Assembly: GCF_016702655.1 (NCBI RefSeq)
Contig: NZ_JADJDO010000005.1
Location: 124,001 to 188,000 of the forward strand
DNA length: 64,000 bases
From: Ideonella sp.
Lineage (GTDB): Bacteria; Pseudomonadota; Gammaproteobacteria; Burkholderiales; Burkholderiaceae_C
Direction: 5' to 3'
The notes beneath the pieces were generated by a model, which worked only from the letters and a program-made list of their open reading frames with translations, was not told the DNA's origin and ran no database searches. Positions 18,628 to 28,120 of this stretch are shown piece by piece. Position 1 is the stretch's first letter, and each line of letters opens with the position of its first letter. The translations under genes and the position numbers were made by a program.

Positions 18628-19881
18628 ATGAAGTCCTGGCAACGCCACCTGGCCGCTCTGGCCCTCGCCGCGGCAGCGCCGCTCGCTCAGGCCGGCTACT
18701 TCCAGTGGGAGATGGTCGAGTTGCCGCCCGAGTCGGGCGCCGCCTGCGGCAACGGCTCGCCGTACCGCTTCTTCGTCAACCGCACGCCGTTCTCGCGCGA
18801 CCTCGCGGTCACCTACGAAGGCGGCGGCGCGTGCTGGGACCAGAAGGCCTGTCTCGGCGAGGGCAAGCTCGGCGCGTCGAATCCGAACGGCATCCCGCCC
18901 GACTACATGAGCTCGGCCAACGTCGCCTTCGGCCTCGTGACGCCCTTCACCGCGCGCAACGATCCGGCCCAGCAGGTGCAGACGCAGTCGTGGAACCTCG
19001 TCTTCCTGCCCTACTGCACCGGCGACGTGCACAGCGGCAGCAAGGTCACGGTCTACGACGACGCCTACCCCGAGACGCCGCGCGTGCAGTACCACCGCGG
19101 CCAGGCCAACATCACCGCGGCGGCGCAGTGGCTGCGCGACAACCTCGGCCAGCCGAGCAAGATGATGCTCACCGGCTATTCGGCCGGCGGCGTGGGCTCG
19201 ACGGTGACCTACGCGCTGATGCGCAGCACGCTCGAGCCGACCGGCAACGCGACGCTGCTCGCCGATTCGGGGCCGCTGGTGCCCGCGCCGCGCAGCGGCA
19301 GCAGCGACGAGTACCCGGCGCTGCCGCTGCACAACACGATCCGCGAGGTCTGGGGGCTCGACGAACCCGACGGCCTGATAACGCGCTTCGGCGGCCTGCT
19401 CACCGGCTTCGACCCGGACAACCTCGGCTCCGTCAATGGCGCGCTCGCGCTGACCTACCCGGCCGACCGCTTCGGCTACATGGTGTTCACGCGCGACACC
19501 AACTTCTCGGCGTTCAGCTACGAGAAGTTCTACGACGACATCAGCGACGCGCCCAACCCGCGCGCCTATCGCGAGGCGCTGTTCGCGCGCTGGTGGCCCG
19601 ATCTCGAGCGCTGGACAGCCGACCTCGCGGGCTACACGAACGTGAGCTTTCACCAGCCCTACTTCCGCAACCTCAACGACTCGCACTGCCTGACGATCAT
19701 CGACTTCTCGGGCACCGGCATCGAGGCGGCAGGCGTGGCTTCGCTCGCCTCCTTCGTCGACAACACGCTCGACCGCGGCGCGCCGATGCGCAACGTCGAG
19801 CCCGAGAACCGGGCCGACTTCACGCAGCCGCTGTCACCCTGGGTGCGGCTGTACAAACTTCTCGCGCGGCTGCTCGGCTGA
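18628..19881 (+). CDS. Secreted pectinacetylesterase-family serine hydrolase
   Basis: 417 residues. Signal peptide ends APLAQA before GYFQWEMVELPPESGAACG. YEGGGACW (residues 63-70) forms the oxyanion region, and GYSAGG has the nucleophile Ser185; YCTGDVHSG and a late SHC provide candidate Asp and His. The family comprises plant pectin acetylesterases, animal Notum and bacterial relatives, which deacylate polysaccharides or proteins. The substrate here is unknown. Start ATG 18628 is preceded by GAAGGAG. It follows the unknown helical protein and is convergent with the prenyltransferase gene, with no spacing between the stop codons. Confidence 0.85.
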   Translation: MKSWQRHLAALALAAAAPLAQAGYFQWEMVELPPESGAACGNGSPYRFFVNRTPFSRDLAVTYEGGGACWDQKACLGEGKLGASNPNGIPPDYMSSANVAFGLVTPFTARNDPAQQVQTQSWNLVFLPYCTGDVHSGSKVTVYDDAYPETPRVQYHRGQANITAAAQWLRDNLGQPSKMMLTGYSAGGVGSTVTYALMRSTLEPTGNATLLADSGPLVPAPRSGSSDEYPALPLHNTIREVWGLDEPDGLITRFGGLLTGFDPDNLGSVNGALALTYPADRFGYMVFTRDTNFSAFSYEKFYDDISDAPNPRAYREALFARWWPDLERWTADLAGYTNVSFHQPYFRNLNDSHCLTIIDFSGTGIEAAGVASLASFVDNTLDRGAPMRNVEPENRADFTQPLSPWVRLYKLLARLLG

Positions 19882-20813
19882 TCACATCCAGCGCGCGCCG
19901 GCCGCGCCGAGCGCGAGCAGTAGCGCAAACACCGCTTCGAGCCTGAAGCTGCGCAACAGCAAGGCGGTGAAGGCGCCGGGCTGCGGCAGCGCCCGAAGTC
20001 GCGCCGCAGGCGCAGCGCGGCGGGCAGCAGCACGAGCGGCAACAGCGTCGCCGGCGCCCGCGCGGCCAGGGACAGCGGGAGGAGGATTGCGAAGGGCGCG
20101 AACAGCAGTGTCGCGAACAGGCGCGCCGATGCCCGCTCGCCGAAGGTCACGGCAAAGGTGCGCCGCCCCGCGCTGCGGTCGTGCTCGCGGTCGCGGTGGT
20201 TGTTCACCGCCAGCGCTGCAGCGGCGAGGGCGCCGATCGCCGCGCCGCCGATCGGGCTCGCTGCCCCGACGCTGCCGCTGAGTACCCAGTCCGTTCCCGG
20301 CACCGCGACGAGGCCGAAGAAGACGAACACGGTCAACTCGCCGAGCGGCGTGTAGGCGATCGGTTTGGGCCCGCCCATGTAGGCGAGCGCGGCGGCGAGC
20401 GAGGCCACGCCGATCGCGAGCACCGGCCAGCCGCGCAGCGCGACGAGCGCCAGCCCGATCGCCGTCGCCAGCAGCGCCGCGAGCACGACGCCCGCGCGCA
20501 CTTCGCGCACGCCGAGCCAGCCGTTGGCCGTGGCGCGCGGCAGGCCGATGCGCGTGCCGCCGGCCTCGGCACCCCGAATGGTGTAGCCGACGTCGTTCTG
20601 CAGGTTCGTCACGACCTGCATCAGCAGCGCCGCGCCGAGCACCAGCGCCGCGGCGACGGGATCGACGCTGCCCGTGCGCTCGAAGGCGAGCGCCGCGCCC
20701 ACCAGTACCGGGCTCACGGCAATCGGCAGGCTGCGTGGCCGGATCGCCACCGCCCAGGCACCGGCCGAGTGCGGCCGCGGCGGTGCCCGGTCGCTGCGCC
20801 GTGCGGCGTTCAC
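19882..20813 (-). CDS. UbiA/MenA-type prenyltransferase (frameshifted near the 3' end)
   Basis: About 310 residues if repaired. AIRPRSLPIAVSPVLVGAAL, NLQNDVGYTIRGAEAGGTRI (first Asp-rich motif) and AVNNHRDREHDRSAGRRTFAV (second Asp-rich motif) identify a MenA-type aromatic prenyltransferase with about nine membrane spans. At about 19985-20002 the frame changes: the first frame reads LRRDFGRCRSPAP, the other gives the expected LPQPGAFTALLLRSFRLEAV to a stop at 19882. One missing base explains it. GTG 20813 overlaps the antiporter stop as GTGA. No other menaquinone genes are in view, so the substrate is open. Confidence 0.7.
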
Positions 20814-22822
20814 CGCAAGGCCAGCAACTTGGCCTCGGCGAGCGCGAGCGGCTCGGGGAGGCCCGCGAGCACCAGCGTGTCACCGCCGGTCAAGGGCAGG
20901 TCGGCGGCCGGTTTGACGACAGCGCCGCCCGAGCGGCGCACCGAGACCACGTTCACGTCGAGGGCGTGCAGCACCAGATCGGCCAGCCTCACGCCCTTGG
21001 AGCCCACGCCCAGCGGCAAGGGCACCGAGAGCAGGCGCCGGCTGTGCATTTCGTGGACGGTGTCGTCGTCGGCACCGTGGAAGTAGCCGCGCAGCAGGCC
21101 GTAGCGCGCGTCGCGCTGCTCCTGCACGAGGCGGATCACGCGCCGCATCGGCACACCCACCAGCGCGAGCGCGTGGCTCGCGAGCATCAGCGAGCCCTCG
21201 ATCGCCTCGGGCACGACTTCCGTCGCGCCGGCCGCCTGGAGCTGCTCGAGATCGGCGTCGTCGATCGTGCGCACGATCACCGGCACCCGCGGCGCGTGTT
21301 CCTGCACGAGCTGCAGGATCTTGAGCGCGGAGGGCATGTCGGGGTAGCTCACGACGACCGCATTCGCACGCGCCAGCCCGGCGGCCATCAGGCTCTGCAG
21401 GCGCGCCGCGTCGCCGAAGACCACGCTCTGCCCGGCTGCCGCCGCCTGGCGGACGCGATCCGGGTCCAGATCCAGCGCCATGTAGGGCATCTTCTCGGCG
21501 TCCAGCAGCCGCGCCAGGTTCTGGCCGCTGCGGCCGTAGCCGCAGATGATGATGTGGGCCTCGGTGTTCATCGCCCGCTTGGCGATGGTCGTCATCGCGA
21601 CCGACTGCATCAGCCAGTCGCTCGCGGCCAGCCGCATCACGATCCGGTTGCTGAACAGCACGATGAGCGGCGTGGCGAGCATCGACAGCACCATCGCCGC
21701 GAGCACCGGGCTCTGCAGCGCCAGCGGCACCAACCGTTGCTGCGTCGCCAGCGTCAGCAGCACGAAGCCGAACTCGCCGGCCTGCGCCAGGTACAGGCCG
21801 GTGCGAAGGGCGATTCCGGGCTGAGCGCCGAACAGGCGTGCCAGCCCGGTCACGAGCCCGAACTTGAACAGCACCGGCAGCGTCGTCAGCAGTGCGACGA
21901 GCGACCAGTGCTCGGCCACCGCCCGCCAGTCGAGCTTCATGCCGATGGTGATGAAGAACAGCCCCAGCAGCACGTCGTGGAAGGCACGGATCTCGGTCTC
22001 GACCTGGTGCTTGAACTCGGTCTCGGCGATCAGCATGCCGGCGACGAAGGCGCCGAGCGCCAGCGACAACCCCGCCAGCTCGGTGATCCACGCCAGCCCG
22101 AGCGTCAGCAGCAGCAGGTTCAGCACGAACAGCTCCTCGCTCTTGCGCCGCGCGACGAGCGTCAGCCACCAGCGCATCAGGCGCGGCCCGCCGACGAGCA
22201 GCAAGGTCAGGAGGGCGGCGGCCTTGGCCGCGGCCAGCCCGAGCGCGACGCCCAGGTCGGCCGCCTCGCCGGGTCCGGTGTTGGCGAGCGCCGGGATCAG
22301 CACCAGCAGCGGCACGACGGCCAGATCCTGCATCAGCAGCACCGCGAGCACGCGCCGCCCGTGCTCGCTCTCGAGCTCCAGGCGCTCGGCCATCAGCTTG
22401 ACGACGATCGCCGTGCTGCTCATCGCGAGCGCGCCGCCGAGCGCGACCGCGCCCTGCCAGGCGAGGCCCCAGCGCTGGCCGAACTGCGCCATCGCCCAGG
22501 CGAGCAGCGCATTGCCCGCCGCAGCGGCGAGCATGGTCAGCACGACCTGGCTCAGGCCGAGGCCGAACACGAGCGAGCGCATGCTCTTCAGCTTGGGCAG
22601 GTTGAAGTGCAGCCCGATCACGAACATCAGGAACACGACGCCAAACTCGCCCAGGTACTGGAAGCCGGCCGAATCCTTGGCCAGCGCAAGCGCATGCGGG
22701 CCGATCAGCACACCCACGATCAGGTAGCCGAGGATGGGCGGGAGCTTGAGCGACCGGCACACCACCACGCCCGCCACCGCGGCGAGCAGGTAGAGCAGCA
22801 CGAGTTCGAAGGTGGTGACCAT
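20810..22822 (-). CDS. CPA2 monovalent cation:proton antiporter with RCK domains (Kef/YbaL type)
   Basis: 670 residues. The first 390 are a Na/H-exchanger-like membrane domain (LPPILGYLIVGVLIGPHAL, LGGALAMSSTAIVVKLM, LYLAQAGEFGFVLL). An RCK/TrkA-N domain follows with the nucleotide-binding IIICGYGRSGQNLARLL, then a TrkA-C domain with SVRRSGGAVVKP. It probably exports K+ in exchange for protons, gated by nucleotide or thiol ligands. Start ATG 22822. It is divergent from kdsD across a 95-base region and coupled to the prenyltransferase gene by GTGA. Confidence 0.9.
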   Translation of the reverse strand: MVTTFELVLLYLLAAVAGVVVCRSLKLPPILGYLIVGVLIGPHALALAKDSAGFQYLGEFGVVFLMFVIGLHFNLPKLKSMRSLVFGLGLSQVVLTMLAAAAGNALLAWAMAQFGQRWGLAWQGAVALGGALAMSSTAIVVKLMAERLELESEHGRRVLAVLLMQDLAVVPLLVLIPALANTGPGEAADLGVALGLAAAKAAALLTLLLVGGPRLMRWWLTLVARRKSEELFVLNLLLLTLGLAWITELAGLSLALGAFVAGMLIAETEFKHQVETEIRAFHDVLLGLFFITIGMKLDWRAVAEHWSLVALLTTLPVLFKFGLVTGLARLFGAQPGIALRTGLYLAQAGEFGFVLLTLATQQRLVPLALQSPVLAAMVLSMLATPLIVLFSNRIVMRLAASDWLMQSVAMTTIAKRAMNTEAHIIICGYGRSGQNLARLLDAEKMPYMALDLDPDRVRQAAAAGQSVVFGDAARLQSLMAAGLARANAVVVSYPDMPSALKILQLVQEHAPRVPVIVRTIDDADLEQLQAAGATEVVPEAIEGSLMLASHALALVGVPMRRVIRLVQEQRDARYGLLRGYFHGADDDTVHEMHSRRLLSVPLPLGVGSKGVRLADLVLHALDVNVVSVRRSGGAVVKPAADLPLTGGDTLVLAGLPEPLALAEAKLLALR

Positions 22823-22879
22823 GGGCGGGGGCTGAGCAAGCAGCGTGCCGGCAGCGCGCGGCGCGGCCACGACGCGGCC

Positions 22880-22885
22880 TAGAAT
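22880..22885 (+). promoter_or_regulatory. Candidate -10 box for kdsD-kdsC-lptC
   Basis: TAGAAT, 32 bases before the kdsD GTG, in the divergent region with the antiporter gene. It matches the hexamer seen before gshA, GST, argS and lptA. Confidence 0.4.
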
Positions 22886-22917
22886 GATCTCATCGTAACG
22901 GAGCGCAGCCGCACGGC

Positions 22918-23907
22918 GTGTCCATCCATCCCGCATTCGACCCGGCACGCGCGCTGGCGCTCGCGCACCAGACCTTCGAGATCGAGGCGCAGGCGCTGCT
23001 CGGGCTGAAGGCGCGCACCGGCAGCGCGTTCGCGTCCGCGGTGGCGCTGATCCTCGCCTGCAGCGGCCGCGTGGTCGTGATGGGCATGGGCAAGAGCGGC
23101 CACATCGGGCGCAAGATCGCGGCCACGCTGTCGTCGACCGGCACGCCGGCGCTGTTCGTCCACCCCGCCGAGGCAAGCCACGGCGACCTCGGCATGGTCG
23201 CGCCCGGCGACGTGGTGCTCGCGATCTCCAACTCGGGCGAGAGCGACGAGCTCAACGTCATCCTGCCGGTGTTGAAGCGCCTCGACGTGCACGTGGTGGC
23301 GATGACCGGCGGCGCCGACTCGACGCTCGCGCGCCATGCCGACCTGTGCCTCGACAGCGCCGTGACGCAGGAAGCCTGCCCGCTCAACCTCGCCCCGACG
23401 GCGAGCACGACGGCGCAGCTTGCGCTCGGCGACGCGCTCGCGGTGGCGCTGCTCGACGCACGGGGCTTTCGCACCGAGGATTTCGCGCGCTCGCATCCGG
23501 GCGGCGCGCTCGGGCGCAAGCTGCTGACACACGTGCACGACGTGATGCGCTCGGGCACCGACGTGCCTTGCGTCGCCGCGCAGGCGGGTTTCATCGAGCT
23601 GATGCGCGAGATGACCGACAAGGGCCTCGGCGCGACCGCGGTCGCCGACGGCGAGGGCCGCGTGCTCGGCATCTTCACCGACGGCGACCTGCGCCGCCTC
23701 GTCGCCAAGGGAGAAGACCTGCGCTCGCTGCGCGCGCACGAGGTCATGCATCCGCGCCCGCACCTGGTGCGCGACGACGCGCTCGCCGTCGATGCGGCCG
23801 ACATGATGGAGCGCCACCGCGTCACGAGCCTGCTCGTCGTCGATGCCGAGGGGCGCCTGATCGGTGCGCTCAACTCCAACGACCTGATGCGCGCAAAGGT
23901 GATCTGA
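22918..23907 (+). CDS. kdsD: D-arabinose 5-phosphate isomerase (KpsF/GutQ family)
   Basis: 329 residues. SIS domain with VVVMGMGKSGHIGRKIAATL, LFVHPAEASHGDLGM and ISNSGESDELN; then paired CBS domains from about residue 205 (GATAVADGEGRVLGIFTDGD and HRVTSLLVVDAEGRLIGAL). It converts ribulose 5-phosphate to arabinose 5-phosphate for Kdo synthesis. The start is GTG at 22918 (VSIHPAFDPARAL). kdsC and lptC follow, so Kdo synthesis and LPS transport are linked. Confidence 0.95.
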   Translation: MSIHPAFDPARALALAHQTFEIEAQALLGLKARTGSAFASAVALILACSGRVVVMGMGKSGHIGRKIAATLSSTGTPALFVHPAEASHGDLGMVAPGDVVLAISNSGESDELNVILPVLKRLDVHVVAMTGGADSTLARHADLCLDSAVTQEACPLNLAPTASTTAQLALGDALAVALLDARGFRTEDFARSHPGGALGRKLLTHVHDVMRSGTDVPCVAAQAGFIELMREMTDKGLGATAVADGEGRVLGIFTDGDLRRLVAKGEDLRSLRAHEVMHPRPHLVRDDALAVDAADMMERHRVTSLLVVDAEGRLIGALNSNDLMRAKVI

Positions 23908-23995
23908 ATTGAAACTCACCACCCCCGGCCGCCGAGCGGCCGCCCCATCCCCTGCCGGGGACGAAGGCAAATGTTTCATGCGTCGCGGGTTGCGC
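23908..23995 (+). repeat. Intergenic repeat between kdsD and kdsC
   Basis: GC-rich unit beginning at the kdsD stop. It contains CGGCCGCCGAGCGGCCG (palindromic) and CCCCTGCCGGGG and ends close to the kdsC start. Its structure is like the other junction repeats but its sequence is distinct. Confidence 0.45.
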
Positions 23996-23996
23996 G

Positions 23997-24602
23997 ATGC
24001 GCGGTGGAGCAACTGAAGTGGTACCCCCAAGCCCGCGCTCGGACCCGGTGGTGGGCTTCGCGCCCGCACTGTTGCTCCAGGCCCAGGGCATTCGCGGTGC
24101 GATCTTCGATGTCGACGGTGTGCTCACCGACGGCAGGCTCTACCTGAGCGAACGCGGCGAGGAGTTCAAGGCCTTCTGCACCCTCGACGGCCACGGACTG
24201 AAGCTGCTGCAGCAGGCCGGCATCGCACCGCTCGTGATCAGCGGCCGCGACTCGCCCGCGCTGCGCCGGCGCGTCGCCGACCTCGGCCTCGGGCACGCGG
24301 TCTATGGCGCCGCCGACAAGTTCGCCGCCGCAGAGCGCCTGCTGGCCGAACTCGGGCTCGGCTGGGGAGAGGTCGCTGCAATGGGCGACGACTGGCCCGA
24401 CCTGCCGCTGCTCGGCCGCGCCGCGTTTGCCTGCGCACCGCCGCAGGCCCACGCCGAGGTGCGCGCCCGGGCGCACCACGTGACGCGCGCCGCTGCCGGC
24501 CACGGCGCCGCGCGCGAGTTCTGCGACCTGCTGCTGTGCGCCAGCGGGCGCTACGTGGATCTGCTGGCAGGCGAGCTGCGGACGCTGGACGGGGGCGCAT
24601 GA
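23997..24602 (+). CDS. kdsC: 3-deoxy-D-manno-octulosonate 8-phosphate phosphatase
   Basis: 201 residues from ATG 23997; GTG 24048 (VVGFAPALLLQAQG) would give 184, nearer the usual size, so the start is uncertain. HAD C0 subfamily: IFDVDGVLTDG with the nucleophile and acid/base Asp, LVISGRDS (motif II), Lys in GAADKFAA and AMGDDWPDLPLL (motif IV). It removes phosphate from Kdo-8-P in the cytoplasm. It ends in GGGGGCGCATGA, where the ATG overlapping its stop is the likely lptC start. Confidence 0.92.
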   Translation: MRGGATEVVPPSPRSDPVVGFAPALLLQAQGIRGAIFDVDGVLTDGRLYLSERGEEFKAFCTLDGHGLKLLQQAGIAPLVISGRDSPALRRRVADLGLGHAVYGAADKFAAAERLLAELGLGWGEVAAMGDDWPDLPLLGRAAFACAPPQAHAEVRARAHHVTRAAAGHGAAREFCDLLLCASGRYVDLLAGELRTLDGGA

Positions 24603-25323
24603 GTTCGGAGGGCGTTCTCGAGCCGCTGGAGGCCTTGGCACCGCTGCAGGCGCGCCGCGCGGCGGGGCTCAACCGCGCTGGCAGGCGCTGCCCTGGCCGG
24701 CGCGCATCGTCGATGCAGTGTCGTCCTACCTGCCGATGCTGCTGATGGGGCTGCTCGCGCTCGCCAGCTGGTGGCTGGTAAAGAACACGCCCGTGCCCGA
24801 GGAGCCGCGCGCAGCCACGCCGGTGCGCCACGAACCCGACTACACGATGCACGCATTCTCGGTCCAGCGCTTCACAGCCGAAGGCAAGCTGCGCGCACAG
24901 ATCGAGGGCGAGACATTGCGCCACTTTCCCGACACCGACACGCTCGAGATCGAACGCCCCTCCGTCCGGGGCCACTCGGCCGACGGCAGCCTGACGCTGG
25001 CCACCGCGCAGCGCGCGCTCGCCAACGCCGACGCTTCGGAGGTGCAGTTGCTGGGCGACGCGCGGGTGACGCGCAGCGCCGCCGCGCCGGGAGATGAGGG
25101 GTTGAGCTTTCGCGGCGAGTTCCTGCACGCGTTCCTCAAGACCGAGCGGCTGCACTCGCCCCTGCCGGTGACCATGGCCCGCGGCGGCACCGTGATCCGG
25201 GCCGACTCGTTCGACTACGATCACCTGCAGCGAACGGTCGCGATGAAGGGCCATGTGCGCGCCTCCTTTGCCACGTCACCGCTGGGCAGCGCGAGCAGGA
25301 CACCGGCGAGGGCGGCGCCATGA
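24600..25323 (+). CDS. lptC: LPS export protein LptC (apparent frameshift near the N-terminus)
   Basis: The main frame from 24718 encodes SSYLPMLLMGLLALASWWLV, the membrane anchor, and the periplasmic OstA-like domain (DYTMHAFSVQRFTAEGKLRA, ADSFDYDHLQRTVAMKGHVR). LptC bridges the LptBFG transporter to LptA. GTG 24718 has no ribosome binding site and would remove the usual cytoplasmic N-terminus. ATG 24600 overlaps the kdsC stop (ATGA), follows a G-rich Shine-Dalgarno and reads MSSEGVLEPLEALAP before slipping out of frame at about 24640-24670, where one extra or two missing bases would restore it. lptA and lptB are not next to it but at 49506 and 50477. Confidence 0.8.
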
Positions 25324-26224
25324 GCCGGCTGGCACTGTGTCCGCGGGCAGGCCAGGCCGGCCGCCGCGCCCCCGCGGGCCCCCGGCGCCGGCCCGCGCAG
25401 GGCGGCCGGGGCGCGCCGCGCCCGGGGGACCCGGCCTGCGGACGAGGGGTCGCGCGCGTCCGTTGGTTGTTCATCACTGGCGCCTCGAGCGGCATCGGCA
25501 TGGCGCTCGCCGAGCACTACGCGGCGCAGGGCGCGCGCCTCGCGCTGGTTGCCCGGCGCGGAGCCGAGATCGAAGCCTGGCTGACCGAGCGCGGCATCGG
25601 CGCCGACGCCGCGCGGTCTATGCCGCAGACGTGCGCGACATCGACGGCATCACCGCTGCCGGGCGCGCCTGCAATGCCGAGATGGGCCTGCCCGACATCG
25701 TGATCGCCAACGCCGGCATCAGTGTCGGCGTCGACATCGCGCTCCGCTCCGACCTCGAGCAATTGCGGGCAACCTTCGAGACCAACGTCGTCGGCATGGC
25801 GGCGACCTTCCAGCCTTCGTCGATGCGATGCGCGAGCGCCGCTCGGGGCGCTCGTGGGCATCGCCAGCGTGGGCGGCATCCGCGGGCTGCCGGGCCACGG
25901 CGCCTATTGCGCGAGCAAGGCGGCCGTGATCTCGATGTGCGAGAGCCTGCGCGGGGAATGCCGGACCTCCGGCGTGAAGGTCGTGACGCTGTGCCCGGGC
26001 TACGTCGCCACGCCGCTGACCGCGCGCAACCGCTACCCGATGCCGTTCCTGATGACGCCCGCGGACTTCGCCCGCCAGGCCGGCGCGGCGATCGCCGCCG
26101 GGGCGAGCTACCGCGTCATCCCGTGGCAGATGGGCGTCGTCGCCAAGCTGCTGCGCCTGCTCCCCGATGGGCCGTTCGACCGTGCCTTTGCCGGGCGGCC
26201 GCGCAAGCGCCGCGGGGGAGTAGC
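25320..26224 (+). pseudogene. Short-chain dehydrogenase/reductase, interrupted by frameshifts
   Basis: Three frames together give a full SDR. Frame one has VRWLFITGASSGIGMALAEH (cofactor motif). From about 25610 frame two gives YAADVRDIDGITAAGRA and PDIVIANAGIS. From about 25815-25855 frame three gives GHGAYCASKAAVISMCESLR with the catalytic YxxxK, then PGYVATPLTARNRYPMPF. A third shift in the GGGGG at 26215-26220 may be needed to reach the TAG at 26222. The first 40 codons (25320-25445) look like a GC-rich junction repeat, so the true start is unclear. Real inactivation or sequence error are both possible. Confidence 0.7.
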
Positions 26225-26360
26225 GCGCGGACCCGCCGCTGCCCGAGCGGTCGGCACAAGAAAAACGGCGGGCACCTCCGCGCACCGCCGCTTGTTCATC
26301 CAACCCGCGCCCGCCCGCTGTCGCGCAGGCGCAAGAAGACCGGATGCGAACCAGCCCCGA

Positions 26361-26854
26361 TCAGTAACCGCCGCGGCTGCCGCCGCCACCGCCACCGTAG
26401 CCGCCACCACCGCCGCTGCGACCGCCGCCGCCGTAGCGCCGCCACCGCCGGTGCGGCCACCGCCGCCACCGCCGCCGTAGCCACCGCCACCGCCGCCGTA
26501 GCCGCCGCCACCGCCACTGCGGCCACCGCCACCGTAGCCGCCGCCACCGCCGCCGTAACCGCCCCCGCCACCACTGCGCCCGCCGCCGAACCCGCCCGGA
26601 CGCTCTTCGCGCGGGCGCGCCTCGTTGACGACGATGGCGCGGCCTTCGAGGGCCTGGCCGTTCATGCCGTTGATGGCGGCCTGCGCTTCCGCGTCGCTGC
26701 CCATCTCGACAAAGCCGAAGCCCTTGGAGCGGCCGGTGTCGCGATCCATCATCACCTTGGCCGAGGTCACGGTGCCGAACTGGGCGAACGCTTGCAGCAG
26801 CCCGTCGTCGCGAACGCCGTAGGCAAGATTACCGACGTAGAGTTTGTTGCCCAG
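26361..26854 (-). CDS. Glycine-rich RRM RNA-binding protein (frameshifted tail, CTG start)
   Basis: The RRM domain has RNP2 LYVGNL and RNP1 KGFGFVEM; homologs start MGNKLYVGNL. Here the corresponding codon is CTG (26852-26854) and no ATG is in the right place, so a CTG start or an error is implied. The tail is GGGGGYGGGGGRSGG-type repeats. At about 26436-26441 a G is missing: the current frame becomes Ala/Val-rich, while restoring one base gives a tail ending SRGGY and TGA at 26361. Such small proteins bind structured RNA and are often cold-induced. They have no fixed partner. Confidence 0.75.
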
Positions 26855-27041
26855 GAAGGCGCCTTTCGTTTCCTGAAATGATGACCCGAACCTATGTGGA
26901 GCTTCAACCCGTCCAGAAAAACTCAAGGCCCAACGCGCCGCTGCCAGACACAGACAATTCATTATCAAGGAAATCCGGCGCGTTGCGCGACGGCCGGCGC
27001 CGCGCCGCGCGGCAATGTGTTGTTTTCGAACCAGCCCAGGT

Positions 27042-27076
27042 GCCTGGGCGCAAGAGGAACGGGCACGCGCCCAGGC
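27042..27076. promoter_or_regulatory. Perfect 10-bp inverted repeat
   Basis: GCCTGGGCGC and GCGCCCAGGC around a 15-base loop, between the divergent RNA-binding protein and membrane protein genes. It could be an operator or a leader hairpin for either gene. Confidence 0.4.
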
Positions 27077-27136
27077 GTTCACGGGCCAGCAGCAACATCG
27101 TCCAGAATCGGAACGATCCGAACCCGGCAGCGCCCC

Positions 27137-28120
27137 GTGACCGACCCCGAAGCCTCTTACCGCAGCCCCGAAGCTCCCGCGCCGCGGGTGCTCGAACCGC
27201 TGGACGCCCTCGGCCGCATCCTGGGCGGGATCGACGCGCTGCGCAATCTGCGCGCGCTGGCCACGCTGCTGGGCGCCTTCGCGTCGGCGGGGCTGTTGCT
27301 CGCGATGGCCGAGGCCTCGCTCGCCCGAGGCGCTGCTTGGTGGGGGCCGATCCAGGCCGGCGCGGCGCTCACGGTTGCCTTCTACGGCGGCAACGCCGCC
27401 GGGCTGTTGGTGATGGACCAGGCACGCGGTGCCGGCGTGCGCGACATCGGCGACGCGCTGCGCGACGCACTCGCCAGCGCGCACCGGCTGATCGTCGCGC
27501 TGCTGATGCTGCTGGCGCTGGGCTCGATCGTCGCCGGCGCGATGGTCGGCCTGCTCTGGTTGTGCCGCAGTGCCGTCAGCGGGCCGGTGCTCGGGCCGCT
27601 GCTGTTCGGCCTGGCCGTGCCGTTGGCGGTGCTGGTATTCGGCGCCCTGCTGCTGGCGCTGCTGACCGTGGTCGTGCCGCTTGCCGCGCCGGCGGTCTGG
27701 TCGGGCGCCAGCGCGCTGGCGGTGGTGCGCGAACTGCTCGGGCTGATCCGCACCCGGCTGCTGACGGTCGCGTTGCTGATGGGCGCCGTGAGCCTGCTTG
27801 CGGCGGCCGTGGGCGCCGTCGCGAGCTTCGTCGTGATGGCCGGCGGGCGCATCGTGGCCGAGTTGGGGGTGGCGGTCGTCGGCGTCGAGGTGCCGGCGCA
27901 GCAGTTGATGGGGGGCCTGTTCGGTTACGGGCTGCGCAGCCTCGGCGCAGCCGGCGCGCCGGTCGCTGCCACGACGCATGGCGCAGCGGCGCTCGTCGGC
28001 GGCGGCGTGGTGTTCGCGCTCGCGCTGGTGCTGCCCGGGCTCGTCTACCTGCGTGGCGCGTGCGCGGTCTACCTGGCAGTGCACGGCGCGGCCGCGCCCA
28101 TGCGAATCGCAACGGCGTGA
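27137..28120 (+). CDS. Unknown multi-pass inner membrane protein
   Basis: 327 residues from GTG 27137 (VTDPEASYRSPEAPAPR). Five to six hydrophobic stretches are visible, for example ALATLLGAFASAGLLLAMA, LIVALLMLLALGSIVAGAMV, LFGLAVPLAVLVFGALLLAL and FALALVLPGLVYLRGACAVY. I recognise no motif. The stop overlaps the GTG of the BtuF-like gene as GTGA. The upstream start is arbitrary because the frame is open further back. Confidence 0.7.
   Translation: MTDPEASYRSPEAPAPRVLEPLDALGRILGGIDALRNLRALATLLGAFASAGLLLAMAEASLARGAAWWGPIQAGAALTVAFYGGNAAGLLVMDQARGAGVRDIGDALRDALASAHRLIVALLMLLALGSIVAGAMVGLLWLCRSAVSGPVLGPLLFGLAVPLAVLVFGALLLALLTVVVPLAAPAVWSGASALAVVRELLGLIRTRLLTVALLMGAVSLLAAAVGAVASFVVMAGGRIVAELGVAVVGVEVPAQQLMGGLFGYGLRSLGAAGAPVAATTHGAAALVGGGVVFALALVLPGLVYLRGACAVYLAVHGAAAPMRIATA

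Noticed and set aside
26370..26590. Regular short repeats resembling a CRISPR or minisatellite
   Set aside because: They are GGY/GGG codons of the glycine-rich tail of the RNA-binding protein, without spacers.
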